From the NCBI GenBank assembly GCA_016714935.1, contig JADKBU010000005.1:62001-126000 (forward strand): a DNA stretch of 64,000 nt. Reading direction: 5' to 3'. A program made the position numbers and the translations under genes. The notes beneath the pieces are model-generated. The model was not told the origin of the DNA. It searched no databases and saw nothing but the letters and a program-made list of their open reading frames with translations. The DNA comes from Candidatus Accumulibacter propinquus (GTDB lineage: Bacteria; Pseudomonadota; Gammaproteobacteria; Burkholderiales; Rhodocyclaceae). Below are positions 47,961 through 56,775 of the stretch, piece by piece. The number at the start of each line of letters is the position of its first letter. The stretch's first letter is position 1.

Positions 47961-48773
47961 ATGGCGACAGATGGAAGGTTGGACACCCAGGCGATGGCCG
48001 AACAACAGGCAGAGAAAGGTTCGATTCAGGTCATCGAGCGGATGATGTCGCTGCTCGACGTGCTGGCCGACATGCCGGACCCGGTGAGTCTCAAGATCCT
48101 GTCGCAGAACACCGGCTTGCACCCGTCCACGGCGCATCGAATCCTGGCGGTGATGACCAGCGCCGCGATCGTCGAACGGCACGATGTCGGAACCTACACG
48201 CTCGGTATCCGACTGCTCGAATTGGGTAACATCGTCAAATCGCGGATCAACATCCGCCAGGTCGCCTTGCCATTCATGCAGCAGTTGCACGAACTGATCG
48301 GCGAAGCGGTGAATCTCGGCATTCGCCACGACGATGAAATCATCTATGTCGAAAGAACATCGAGCGGCCGTTCGCTGGTGCGCGTGGTTTACCTGGTGGG
48401 TGGGCGTGCACCGCTGCATCTGACTTCGGTTGGCAAGCTGTTTCTGGCCGCCGACGGGCTGGCCGATGTGCGTGCCTACGCCAGGCGTACCGGCCTGCCC
48501 GGGAAGACCCCGCATTCCCTGACGCGCCTCGACGCGTTGGAAAAGGAACTCGACAAGATCCGCCGCCACGATTTTGCCTACGACAACGAAGAAGCCGAAA
48601 TCGGCCTGCGCTGTCTTGCCGCACCAATCCGCAACGACGAAGACCAGTTGGTCGCCGGCCTCTCGATCTCTGCGCCCAGCGACCGCCACAACCCGGACTG
48701 GATCACACCGATCAAGGCGACGGCCAATGAGATATCAAAGGCCCTGGGTTATCGCAAACCCCTGCGCAAGTAG
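47961..48773 (+). CDS. IclR-family transcriptional regulator
   Basis: A 270-residue regulator with an N-terminal winged helix (about 20-80, SIQVIERMMSLLDVLADMPDP, SLKILSQNTGLHPSTAHRILAVM) and a C-terminal IclR effector domain (GEAVNLGIRHDDEIIYVER, LHLTSVGKLFLA, DNEEAEIGLRCLAAPI). The effector is unknown. ATG at 47961 has a weak ribosome site; ATG at 47994 is an alternative, and a longer TTG start at 47781 seems unlikely. It is divergent from the LpxL-like gene across 266 bases, so that pair is a possible target. Confidence 0.88.
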   Translation: MATDGRLDTQAMAEQQAEKGSIQVIERMMSLLDVLADMPDPVSLKILSQNTGLHPSTAHRILAVMTSAAIVERHDVGTYTLGIRLLELGNIVKSRINIRQVALPFMQQLHELIGEAVNLGIRHDDEIIYVERTSSGRSLVRVVYLVGGRAPLHLTSVGKLFLAADGLADVRAYARRTGLPGKTPHSLTRLDALEKELDKIRRHDFAYDNEEAEIGLRCLAAPIRNDEDQLVAGLSISAPSDRHNPDWITPIKATANEISKALGYRKPLRK

Positions 48774-49020
48774 TTTCCCCCGGCGAACGCGGTCGCCTGC
48801 CATGGGATACGAGAGCCGTTTCGTCCGGTCCGAATGCGGTTTGCGCGCACCTTCCAACCGGCCGGCATGCCTCGCGGGATTCCCGGCGCATGCGCCCGAG
48901 GCGGGGAATTCCACGCTTGGGTCAACGCAAACGTCTGCTGCACCGTTAATCACAGATGCACGGCACCATGGCGAGAGACGCATGGTGACCTGCAAACCCC
49001 ATCTCATCCGGAGGAATTCC

Positions 49021-49689
49021 ATGCACAAGCTGATTACCCTGTTGGTCGCTCTGCTGATGATCGCAGCAAATGCCTTGGCCGCGGTCAACGTGAATACCGC
49101 CAATGAGGCAGAACTGCAAATGCTCACCGGCATCGGTCCGGCGAAGGCCAAGGCGATCATCGATTATCGTACCAAGAACGGCGCTTTCAAATCGGTGGAT
49201 GACCTCACCAAGGTTCCGGGTATCGGCCCGGCGGTATTGGGAAAGATGAAGAACGATGTGACACTGAGCGGTTTGACGACAGCCAAGACGCCGGCCCAGG
49301 CTGCTGCACCGGCCAACGAGCCGGCCAAGCCGAGCCCGGCAGCCAGCCCCACTCCGGCACCAGCGCCGACAGCCACCGCGGCGACACCCGCGCCGACGAG
49401 CGTTACAAAAGCACCTGCCGCGCCAGCAACCCTGCCAGTTCCAGCGGCCAAGGCTGAACCAGGCAAAGCAACGCCAACAGCAAGCCCAACAGCGACGCCA
49501 ACAGCGGCAGCACCTGCCAAGGCGGTGACGGCCAGTCAGGCCGAACCGGCAGCGGCGGCAGCCACCACAGCCAAAGGCGGGCCGACCAAGGCAGAGACCT
49601 CGGTGAGCAAGGACGATGCCAAGAAGGCTAGCAAAAAAGAGAAGAAGGACGCTGCAAAAAATGCCGAGGCGGGCACCCCGAAGAAATAA
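49021..49689 (+). CDS. secreted ComEA-like helix-hairpin-helix protein with low-complexity tail
   Basis: This 222-residue protein has a signal peptide (MHKLITLLVALLMIAANALA) and then a ComEA-type DNA-binding helix-hairpin-helix pair: VNVNTANEAELQMLTGIGPAKAKAI and VDDLTKVPGIGPAVLGKM (about 22-85). From about 90 to the end the chain is almost entirely Ala, Pro, Thr and Lys, ending in a Lys-rich segment. The domain suggests periplasmic double-stranded DNA binding in uptake; the tail may span or bind the wall. The start has a GGAGG site. A hairpin follows 31 bases after the stop. Confidence 0.88.
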   Translation: MHKLITLLVALLMIAANALAAVNVNTANEAELQMLTGIGPAKAKAIIDYRTKNGAFKSVDDLTKVPGIGPAVLGKMKNDVTLSGLTTAKTPAQAAAPANEPAKPSPAASPTPAPAPTATAATPAPTSVTKAPAAPATLPVPAAKAEPGKATPTASPTATPTAAAPAKAVTASQAEPAAAAATTAKGGPTKAETSVSKDDAKKASKKEKKDAAKNAEAGTPKK

Positions 49690-49720
49690 TTCGGCACAGC
49701 TGGTATCGCCATCCACCATA

Positions 49721-49748
49721 GACGAACCCCGCTCCGGCGGGGTTCGTC
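49721..49748 (+). terminator. hairpin terminator after the ComEA-like gene
   Basis: A 12-base-pair perfect stem: GACGAACCCCGC (49721-49732) with GCGGGGTTCGTC (49737-49748) around a TCCG loop. No T-run follows, so termination efficiency is uncertain. Confidence 0.65.
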
Positions 49749-49859
49749 ACTCCGGGTAGCGACGACCGCGAGGCGTGCAATTCCAACACCAGGGCCTTTT
49801 GCTGCCACCACTGCTACGATGCTTGCTACACTCCGGCCCTGCGTCAATAAGCCGACCCC

Positions 49860-50723
49860 ATGCGCCCCCTGCCATCACTGCTGCCTTTTCTTTTTGTCTT
49901 CCTGTGGAGTACTGGTTTCGTCGGCGCCAAATTCGGCCTGCCGTACGCCGAACCCCTGACTTTCCTGCTCGCCCGCTACCTGCTGGTGCTCGCGCTGATG
50001 ACCACCTTTGCGCTGGCCACCCGCGCGCCGTGGCCAGCCGATGTGCGCCAGGTTGTTCACATCGGCGTGTCCGGCCTGCTGGTGCATGCCATCTATCTCG
50101 GCGGGGTATTCATGGCCATCAAGCACGGTCTGCCGGCCGGCGTCACGGCACTGGTAGTCGGCATGCAACCGTTGCTCACGGCGTGTGGTGCAGGCTTCCT
50201 GCTCGGAGAACGGGTATCGCCGCGGCAATGGCTGGGCCTGGTGCTCGGCTTTGCCGGCGTGGCACTGGTCGTGGCCAACAAACTCGGCAACGTGATGCTG
50301 GCCGCGATGTTGCTCCCGGCGGCCGTTGCGCTGCTCGGAATCACCCTCGGCACGCTTTATCAGAAGCGCTTCTGCCCGCATTTCGACCTGCGCACCGGTT
50401 CGGTGATTCAGTTCCTGCCGACAGCGGCGGTGACCGCACTGGCCGCGTGGACCAGCGAAAGCATGCACATCGAATGGACGCCACAATTCGCCTTCGCCCT
50501 GCTGTGGTTGGTGCTGGTACTCTCGTTCGGCGCGATCAGCCTGCTCAACGTCCTGATTCGCAGCGGCAGTGCGGTCAATGTCGCCAGTCTCTTCTATCTG
50601 ACGCCTCCGAGCACGGCGATCATCGCCTGGCTGGTCTTCGGCGAAACGCTAGGCGGCCTGGCCCTGGCCGGGATGGTGTTGGCAGTAGGTGGTGTCTATC
50701 TGGCGCGGGCACCCGTCCGATGA
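49860..50723 (+). CDS. EamA/DMT-family transporter
   Basis: A 287-residue protein with ten predicted membrane helices arranged as two EamA repeats (FVFLWSTGFVGAKFGLPYAEP near the start, PSTAIIAWLVFGETLGGLALAGMVLAVGGVYLA near the end). The family exports or imports small metabolites; the substrate is unknown. Its stop overlaps the ruvC start by 4 bases (ATGA), so the two are translated together. Confidence 0.88.
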   Translation: MRPLPSLLPFLFVFLWSTGFVGAKFGLPYAEPLTFLLARYLLVLALMTTFALATRAPWPADVRQVVHIGVSGLLVHAIYLGGVFMAIKHGLPAGVTALVVGMQPLLTACGAGFLLGERVSPRQWLGLVLGFAGVALVVANKLGNVMLAAMLLPAAVALLGITLGTLYQKRFCPHFDLRTGSVIQFLPTAAVTALAAWTSESMHIEWTPQFAFALLWLVLVLSFGAISLLNVLIRSGSAVNVASLFYLTPPSTAIIAWLVFGETLGGLALAGMVLAVGGVYLARAPVR

Positions 50724-51286
50724 TCGACGCGGCCAAACCGGTGCTGCGCATCCTCGGCATCGACCCCGGCTTGCGCATCACCGGCTTCGGTCTGATCGAG
50801 AAGACCGGAAACCGGCTGGCCTACCTGGCCAGCGGCTGTATCCGGACCAACGTCAGGGACTCGCTGCCCGGTCGCCTGGGGACGATCTACGCCGGCCTGT
50901 GCGACCTGGTGGCGCTACACCGACCCGACCAGGCAGCAGCCGAGATCGTCTTCGTCAATGTCAATCCGCAATCCACGCTGCTGCTCGGTCAGGCGCGAGG
51001 CGCGGCGATCACCGCGCTGGTCTCCAGCGGACTCGACGTTGCCGAGTACACAGCACTGCAGGTCAAACAGGCCGTAGTCGGCAACGGTCACGCCGACAAG
51101 GTACAGGTTCAGCACATGGTCCGCCGGCTGCTATGCTTGTCGGCGGACCCCAGCGCCGACGCCGCCGATGCGCTCGCCTGTGCCATTGCCCACGCGCATG
51201 GCGGACAGGGGCTAGGACGACTGGCCGACGTTGGTTTGCACGTACGCAACGGCCGCTTGATTGCCGGAAAAGGCCTGCGTCGATGA
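50720..51286 (+). CDS. ruvC: Holliday junction endonuclease RuvC
   Basis: A 188-residue resolvase that cuts Holliday junctions. The acidic catalytic set is visible: Asp in GIDPGLRITGFG, Glu in AAAEIVFVNVN, and the two Asp of DAADALACAIAHAH. LLLGQARGAAI is the usual conserved helix. It overlaps the upstream transporter gene and is followed 13 bases later by ruvA. Confidence 0.96.
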   Translation: MIDAAKPVLRILGIDPGLRITGFGLIEKTGNRLAYLASGCIRTNVRDSLPGRLGTIYAGLCDLVALHRPDQAAAEIVFVNVNPQSTLLLGQARGAAITALVSSGLDVAEYTALQVKQAVVGNGHADKVQVQHMVRRLLCLSADPSADAADALACAIAHAHGGQGLGRLADVGLHVRNGRLIAGKGLRR

Positions 51287-51299
51287 GCAAGAGCAAGCG

Positions 51300-51875
51300 A
51301 TGATCTGCCGACTGACTGGAATCCTCCTCGAAAAAAACCCGCCACAGGTGGTGCTCGACGTACACGGCGTCGGCTATGAACTCGACGTGCCGATGAGCAC
51401 GTTCTACAGCCTGCCGGCGAACGGCGAAAAGCTCAGCTTGCTGACCCATTTCCTGGTCCGCGAAGACGGGCACTTCCTCTACGGTTTTGCCAGCGAGGCG
51501 GAGCGCTTCGCCTTTCGCCAGTTGCTGAAGATTTCAGGTGTCGGCGCGCGCATGGCTCTGTCGGTGCTCTCGGGGCTCTCGGTCAGCGATCTGGCCCTGG
51601 TGGTCGCCCGTCAGGAGGTCGGACGCCTGACCAGGGTGCCAGGCATTGGCATCAAGACCGCCGAGCGCCTGCTGCTCGAACTCAAGGGAAAACTCGCCGA
51701 CGCGCTGCCAACCACCAGCGTGTCTGCCGACGACGCGCACAATGACATCCTCAATGCGCTGCTGGCGCTAGGTTACAATGAGCGCGAAGCCGCTGCGGCG
51801 ATGAAGCAATTGCCCGCCGACGTCACCATCTCCGATGGCATCCGCCAGGCGCTCAAGCTGCTGTCAAGAGTCTGA
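51300..51875 (+). CDS. ruvA: Holliday junction helicase subunit RuvA
   Basis: A 191-residue protein starting MICRLTGILLEKNPP. It has the N-terminal OB fold, two helix-hairpin-helix motifs (ISGVGARMALSVL and VPGIGIKTAERLLLELKGKL) and a C-terminal RuvB-binding three-helix domain (DILNALLALGYNEREAAAAM). It clamps the junction and recruits RuvB for branch migration. ATG at 51300 gives the family's usual N-terminus. Confidence 0.96.
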   Translation: MICRLTGILLEKNPPQVVLDVHGVGYELDVPMSTFYSLPANGEKLSLLTHFLVREDGHFLYGFASEAERFAFRQLLKISGVGARMALSVLSGLSVSDLALVVARQEVGRLTRVPGIGIKTAERLLLELKGKLADALPTTSVSADDAHNDILNALLALGYNEREAAAAMKQLPADVTISDGIRQALKLLSRV

Positions 51876-51882
51876 ATCGACA

Positions 51883-52974
51883 ATGAACCCCGGCCACAAA
51901 CAACTCATCCAGATCGCTCTGGTCGCGCTGCTGCTGATCGGCTGCATTGCCGTATTGCTACCGTTCACCGGCACCCTGCTGTTCGCCGTCGTCATCTGTG
52001 TCACCACCTTGCCGATCCGTAATCGCCTGCTTACCCTCTGCGGTGGCCGCAGCAACCTGGCCGCGCTACTGGTGTCGATCCTGCTTCTGATGCTGCTGGT
52101 GGCGCCGATGGCATTGCTCTCAGGGTCACTCGCCGACGGTGTCGAGATGGCGATACGCTATTTCAAGCCGCTGATGGAGGGTGGATTGCCCGCCGACCCG
52201 CCGGCCTGGCTGGTGAGGCTGCCGATCATCGGCCGTGATGCCGCCGCTTACTGGCACGAACTGATCGAGAGCCGGGAAGAGATGAACAATCTGCTGCACC
52301 AGTTTGTAGACCCGACCCGCAGATTGGCGCTGAGCGCCGCTTCGCTGCTGGCGCAGGGTCTGCTGCAACTGGTGCTGGTGATCTTCTTCGTCTTCTTCAT
52401 CTTCCGTGACGCGCACATCTATGCCGAGGCACTGCACACCAGCAGCCGCGCGCTTGCCGGCGACCTGGGCGAGCGCATGCTGGCGCTGGCCGAAGGGACG
52501 GTCACCGGGGTGATGGTCGGAATCGTCGGAACCGCGGCGGCACAGGCGGTGGTGGCGATGATCGGGTTCATCATCGCCGGCGTCCCGGGAATCGTCATCC
52601 TGACCGTCGCGACGTTCTTCTTTTCGATGGTGCCGGTGGTCGGCGCGACGCTGATCTGGCTCGGTGCGGCCGTCTGGCTCTACCACGAAGGACAGACCGG
52701 CTGGGCCCTGTTCATGGTGCTGTGGGGCATGTTCGGCATCAGCAGCGTCGACAACTTTATCAAACCGATCCTGATTTCGCGTACCGCCAGCCTGCCGCTG
52801 CTGCTGATCGTGGTCGGCGTTTTCGGCGGCGTACTGGTTTTCGGCTTCATTGGCCTGTTCCTCGGACCGACCCTGCTGGCTCTCGGGCAGGTCCTGATCC
52901 GCGAGTGGCTGGCGCATGTTCACTCGGAACCGTCGGCATCACGAGACACGGCCGGAAAGCAAGCGTCACCATGA
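51883..52974 (+). CDS. AI-2E (PerM) family membrane permease
   Basis: A 363-residue protein with about eight membrane helices. It shows the family segments LVLVIFFVFFIFRDAHIY, VVAMIGFIIAGVPGIVILTVATFFFSMVPVVGATLIWLG and ISSVDNFIKPILIS. The family includes autoinducer-2 exporters and Na+/H+ antiporters; the true substrate is unknown. It starts 7 bases after ruvA and overlaps ruvB by 4 bases (ATGA), so it is embedded in the ruv operon. Confidence 0.88.
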   Translation: MNPGHKQLIQIALVALLLIGCIAVLLPFTGTLLFAVVICVTTLPIRNRLLTLCGGRSNLAALLVSILLLMLLVAPMALLSGSLADGVEMAIRYFKPLMEGGLPADPPAWLVRLPIIGRDAAAYWHELIESREEMNNLLHQFVDPTRRLALSAASLLAQGLLQLVLVIFFVFFIFRDAHIYAEALHTSSRALAGDLGERMLALAEGTVTGVMVGIVGTAAAQAVVAMIGFIIAGVPGIVILTVATFFFSMVPVVGATLIWLGAAVWLYHEGQTGWALFMVLWGMFGISSVDNFIKPILISRTASLPLLLIVVGVFGGVLVFGFIGLFLGPTLLALGQVLIREWLAHVHSEPSASRDTAGKQASP

Positions 52975-54035
52975 TCGAGAACGACCACCTCGCCAGCGTT
53001 CCGGGGGAGCGGCTGATTTCGGCAGAAGCGAAATCCACCCAGGAAGAAGCGATTGAGCGCGCGCTGCGGCCCCGGCGCCTGGCCGACTACGTCGGGCAGG
53101 CGAAGATTCGCGAGCAACTGGCGATCTTCATCGAGGCCGCCAGGAAGCGCAACGACACGCTCGACCACGTGCTCCTGTTCGGTCCGCCCGGGCTGGGAAA
53201 AACCACGCTGGCGCACATCATCGCGACCGAAATGGGTGTCAACCTGCGTTCGACATCAGGCCCGGTACTCGAACGCGCAGGCGACCTCGCTGCCATCCTG
53301 ACCAACCTCGAACCCCGCGACGTACTGTTCATCGACGAGATCCACCGTCTCTCGCCGGTTGTCGAAGAGATTCTTTATCCGGCGCTCGAGGACTTTCAGA
53401 TAGACATCATGATCGGTGAGGGTCCCGCGGCGCGCTCGGTCAAACTCGATCTGCCGCCGTTCACGCTGGTCGGCGCGACGACCCGTGCCGGCATGTTGAC
53501 CAATCCGCTGCGCGACCGCTTCGGGATCGTCTCGCGGCTCGAGTTCTACACGCCCGAGGAACTGACGCTGATCGTCACCCGCTCTTCGCAACTGCTCAAG
53601 GTGCCTACCGATGCCGGCGGCGCGCTGGAAATCGCCCACCGTTCGCGCGGCACACCGCGCATCGCCAACCGCCTGCTGCGGCGAGTTCGCGATTTTGCCG
53701 AGGTGCGGGCCGGCGGCTGCATCACGCCCGAAGTGGCGGATGCGGCGCTGTCGATGCTCGACGTCGATCACGGCGGGCTCGACGTCATGGACCGCAAACT
53801 GTTGTTCGCCATCATCGACAAGTTCGGCGGTGGCCCGGTAGGAGTCGATAACCTCGCCGCCGCCATCGGCGAGGCGCGCGATACGATCGAGGATGTGCTT
53901 GAACCCTATCTGATCCAGCAGGGCTTCCTGCAACGTACGCCGCGCGGGCGCGTGGCGACGGCAGCCGTCTACCGTCACCTCGGCCTCGAGACATTGCCTG
54001 GCGAACCGCAGGGCGCGTTGTGGCAAACGCCCTGA
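52971..54035 (+). CDS. ruvB: Holliday junction branch migration ATPase RuvB
   Basis: A 354-residue AAA+ motor. Motifs are RPRRLADYVGQ, Walker A FGPPGLGKTTLAH, Walker B FIDEIHRL, sensor 1 VGATTRAGMLTNPLRDRFG with the Arg finger, and the C-terminal winged helix (DTIEDVLEPYLIQQGFLQRTPRGR). ATG at 52971 overlaps the AI-2E permease stop. Confidence 0.97.
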   Translation: MIENDHLASVPGERLISAEAKSTQEEAIERALRPRRLADYVGQAKIREQLAIFIEAARKRNDTLDHVLLFGPPGLGKTTLAHIIATEMGVNLRSTSGPVLERAGDLAAILTNLEPRDVLFIDEIHRLSPVVEEILYPALEDFQIDIMIGEGPAARSVKLDLPPFTLVGATTRAGMLTNPLRDRFGIVSRLEFYTPEELTLIVTRSSQLLKVPTDAGGALEIAHRSRGTPRIANRLLRRVRDFAEVRAGGCITPEVADAALSMLDVDHGGLDVMDRKLLFAIIDKFGGGPVGVDNLAAAIGEARDTIEDVLEPYLIQQGFLQRTPRGRVATAAVYRHLGLETLPGEPQGALWQTP

Positions 54036-54111
54036 ACCCGTGGTGCATCGGCCACCAGTCACAAACCCTTACAGTGGCCTCCAGGGGGCTGCCTTAGAAT
54101 CGGCGCCGGCC

Positions 54112-54555
54112 ATGAAATACGAGCAAAAACCCAACGCGTTCACCATTCCGGTGCGTATTTACTACGAAGACACCGACGCCGGCGGCGTCGTTTATTACGC
54201 CAATTACCTGAAGTTTTTCGAGCGCTGCCGCACCGAATGGCTGCGCGCGATCGGCCATCAGCAGGCCGAGCTGCTGCGCGATCCGGGAATTGCCTTCGTC
54301 GTGCGTGGCGTCGCGATCGAGTTCCTGAAGCCGGCGCGGCTCGACGATCAGCTCGTCGTCGGCCTGGAAGTGGAGAAGATCAGCCGCGCGCAGTTGCATT
54401 TTCGCCAGCACATCCGGCGCGCCGATGCGCACGTCGACGGCGGCTGGCAAGAACTGGTCAGCGGCAGCATCCACATCGTTTGCGTCAACTCGAAGCTGAT
54501 GAAAGCCACCTCGATTCCCGCATTTCTGCGTACCAAACTGGAAGCCCTGCAATGA
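54112..54555 (+). CDS. ybgC: acyl-CoA thioesterase of the Tol-Pal operon
   Basis: A 147-residue hot-dog-fold thioesterase. The catalytic Asp segment is RIYYEDTDAGGVVYYANYLKFFERCRTEWLR. It hydrolyses short-chain or CoA-linked acyl groups and is the usual first gene of tol-pal clusters. Its stop overlaps the tolQ ATG by 4 bases (ATGA). Confidence 0.94.
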   Translation: MKYEQKPNAFTIPVRIYYEDTDAGGVVYYANYLKFFERCRTEWLRAIGHQQAELLRDPGIAFVVRGVAIEFLKPARLDDQLVVGLEVEKISRAQLHFRQHIRRADAHVDGGWQELVSGSIHIVCVNSKLMKATSIPAFLRTKLEALQ

Positions 54556-55229
54556 ATGTCTCGCAAGACCTTTCGATTCTGCACCTGATCCTCAACGCCA
54601 GTGCCGTGGTGCAGGCGGTCATGCTGTTGCTGGCCGGCGTCTCGTTCATGTCCTGGTACTACATCTTTCGCAAATGGTTCACCGTCAAGGCGGCACGCGC
54701 GCAGACCGAGCAGTTCGAGCGCGACTTCTGGAGCGGTGGCGACCTGAACAGCCTCTACCAGAGCGCGATCAACGACCGCCACAGCACCGGCAGCATGGAA
54801 CGCATCTTCGAGGCGGGCTTCCGCGAATTCACCAAGCTGCGCAGTCAGAAGAACCTCGACCCGAAAGATGTCATCGACGGCTCGCGACGCGCCATGCGCG
54901 CGACCTACCAGCGTGAGATGGACAGTATCGACTCGCATCTTGCCTTCCTCGCTTCGGTCGGCTCGGTGAGCCCCTACGTCGGTCTGTTCGGAACCGTCTG
55001 GGGAATCATGCATTCCTTCCGCGGCCTGTCGAACGTCGGGCAGGCGACGCTCGCCGCGGTTGCCCCCGGCATCGCCGAGGCGCTGGTTGCCACCGCCATC
55101 GGCCTGTTCGCGGCGATTCCGGCGGTGGTCGCCTACAACCGTTTTGCGCACGAAATCGACCGGCTCTCGTCGCGCTTCGAGTCGTTCATGGAGGAGTTCT
55201 CGAACATCCTGCAACGGCAGATGAGGTAA
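54552..55229 (+). CDS. tolQ: Tol-Pal system proton channel subunit TolQ
   Basis: A 225-residue inner-membrane protein with three helices. It has the MotA/TolQ/ExbB core LAFLASVGSVSPYVGLFGTVWGIMHSF and AVAPGIAEALVATAIGLFAAIPAVVAYNRF. With TolR it drives TolA by proton-motive force. The start overlaps ybgC; tolR begins 4 bases after its stop. Confidence 0.95.
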   Translation: MNVSQDLSILHLILNASAVVQAVMLLLAGVSFMSWYYIFRKWFTVKAARAQTEQFERDFWSGGDLNSLYQSAINDRHSTGSMERIFEAGFREFTKLRSQKNLDPKDVIDGSRRAMRATYQREMDSIDSHLAFLASVGSVSPYVGLFGTVWGIMHSFRGLSNVGQATLAAVAPGIAEALVATAIGLFAAIPAVVAYNRFAHEIDRLSSRFESFMEEFSNILQRQMR

Positions 55230-55233
55230 GGCC

Positions 55234-55638
55234 ATGCGTCCGCGCCGTCTGAAAAACGAAATCAACGTCGTTCCCTATATCGATGTCATGCTTGTGCTGC
55301 TGGTCATCTTCATGGTGACGGCACCGATGATGACCACCGGCACGATCGATGTGCCTTCGGTGGGCAAGGCAGCGCAGACACCAGGGGAAGCCCTGCGAGT
55401 AGACGTCGCCGCCGACGGCAAGCTGAGTCTGGTTCTCCCCGGAAAGTCCGAGGGCCGGCGCGTGAGTCTCGGCGATCTGGGAGAAGCGGTCGTGGCGGTG
55501 CAGAAGACCCCCGAACAAGCGGTTCTCGTGGCCGGCGACAAGAAGGTCAACTATCAGGCGGTGATGGATGTGATGGCCGCGCTGCAAAAGGCGCAGGTGA
55601 AACGCATCGGCCTTCTCGTCGAGCAAAGCGGCCGGTGA
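55234..55638 (+). CDS. tolR: Tol-Pal system protein TolR
   Basis: A 134-residue protein with one membrane segment carrying the proton-path Asp (INVVPYIDVMLVLLVIFMVTAPMM) and a periplasmic domain ending in MAALQKAQVKRIGLLVEQ. It couples proton flow through TolQ to conformational change of TolA. It lies in the order tolQ-tolR-tolA without gaps. Confidence 0.95.
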   Translation: MRPRRLKNEINVVPYIDVMLVLLVIFMVTAPMMTTGTIDVPSVGKAAQTPGEALRVDVAADGKLSLVLPGKSEGRRVSLGDLGEAVVAVQKTPEQAVLVAGDKKVNYQAVMDVMAALQKAQVKRIGLLVEQSGR

Positions 55639-55649
55639 GTTCCTGAGCC

Positions 55650-56565
55650 GTGGAAGCTGTCGAACCCATCCTCCGGCCACCGCAGGACGACCCGGCGAAG
55701 TGGCCTTCGCTGGCCCTCTCGGCGACCGTCCACTTGCTGCTCATCACTGCGCTGTTCCTCGGTGTGCAGTGGAAGAGCACGCCGCCGAGTGCCGTCGAAA
55801 TCGAAGTCTGGCGTGCCGTCCCGGCTCCCGCGAGCCAACCCGAACCAAGACTGGAACCCCGGCCGGAGCCCAAAGCAGAACCAAAGCCCGCACCCAAAGC
55901 GGAGCCAAAACCCGAACCCAAACCGGAGCCGAAACCCGAACCCAAACCGGAACCAAAGCCCGAACCCAGACCGATTCCGAAACCGGCTCCCATTCCGGAG
56001 CCGAAACCTGAACCCCGGCCGGTTGCCAAAGCGATGCCGAAACCCGAGCCGAAAGCGGAACCCCGGCCACCCATCAAGCCCGATATTCCCCTGAAGGAAG
56101 AAAAAAAGCCCAAGGAACCGCCGAAGAAGGAAGAACAACCCAAGGTCAAGGAGCCGCCGAAGAAGGAGGAGCCGAAGCCGAAGGAAGTATCGCCAAGGAA
56201 GGAAACGCCGAAAGAACGCTCAGGAGCGTCTAAGCAAGCAGTTGCAGACCGAGCAGGCGTCGGCCGAGAAAGCGCGTGCGCAGTCGCTCGACGAGGAGGC
56301 GTACAAGCACAGAATTCGCCTCAAGGTTCGCAATAACGTGTCGTTGCCACCCGGCATCCAGGGGAATCCGAAGGCGGAGTTCGAAGTGACGCAGCTTCCC
56401 ACCGGCGATGTGCTCGATGTCAGGCTGCTCCGGTCGAGCGGCAACCCGGCGCTCGATGCTGCGGTCGAGCGAGCGATCCGCAAATCGTCGCCGTTGCCCA
56501 AGCCGGCCCAACCCGAACTCTTCAAGCGTGTTCTGAACCTGTCCTATAGACCCCAGGACGACTAG
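55650..56565 (+). pseudogene. tolA: tolA, split by an apparent frameshift, with a Pro-rich spacer
   Basis: The GTG start at 55650 gives a TolA/TonB-like N-terminus: one membrane helix (LALSATVHLLLITALFLGV) and about 80 residues of PEPKPEPK-type repeat, then a Lys/Glu-rich stretch. Near 56207-56217 the coding frame changes by one base. The first frame runs on as nonsense to a stop at 56336. The shifted frame gives NAQERLSKQLQTEQASAEKAR, then the TolA C-terminal domain (YKHRIRLKVRNNVSLPPGI, FEVTQLPTGDVLDVRLLRSSG, LDAAVERAIRKSSPLP) to 56565. The combined protein would be about 304 residues. A sequencing error, a true mutation and recoding are all possible. Confidence 0.8.
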
Positions 56566-56775
56566 CAAAGCACCGCGGTTGCGCAACCTGGCCTCTGCTC
56601 ACCACCGTTAACGCTCATCAACTCGACCGCTTCGTCGATTCCCGCGAACTCGTTCTCGGGATCTTCAAGAGACAGGTCATGCCTGCAGCATCCGGCATTC
56701 GGCAAGATCACGTTTCGTTACAAATCAAGCGCATTCAGAGACGATATAATCGCGCATTCTGTACTGGACTGTCCC

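Noticed and set aside
54237..54551. N-terminal extension of TolQ
   Set aside because: The frame is open only because it is a shifted reading of ybgC; the ATG at 54552 gives the normal TolQ start.
56718..56750. TTACAA and TATAAT as a tolB promoter
   Set aside because: The 21-base spacing is too long; only the -10 is convincing, so no promoter is annotated.
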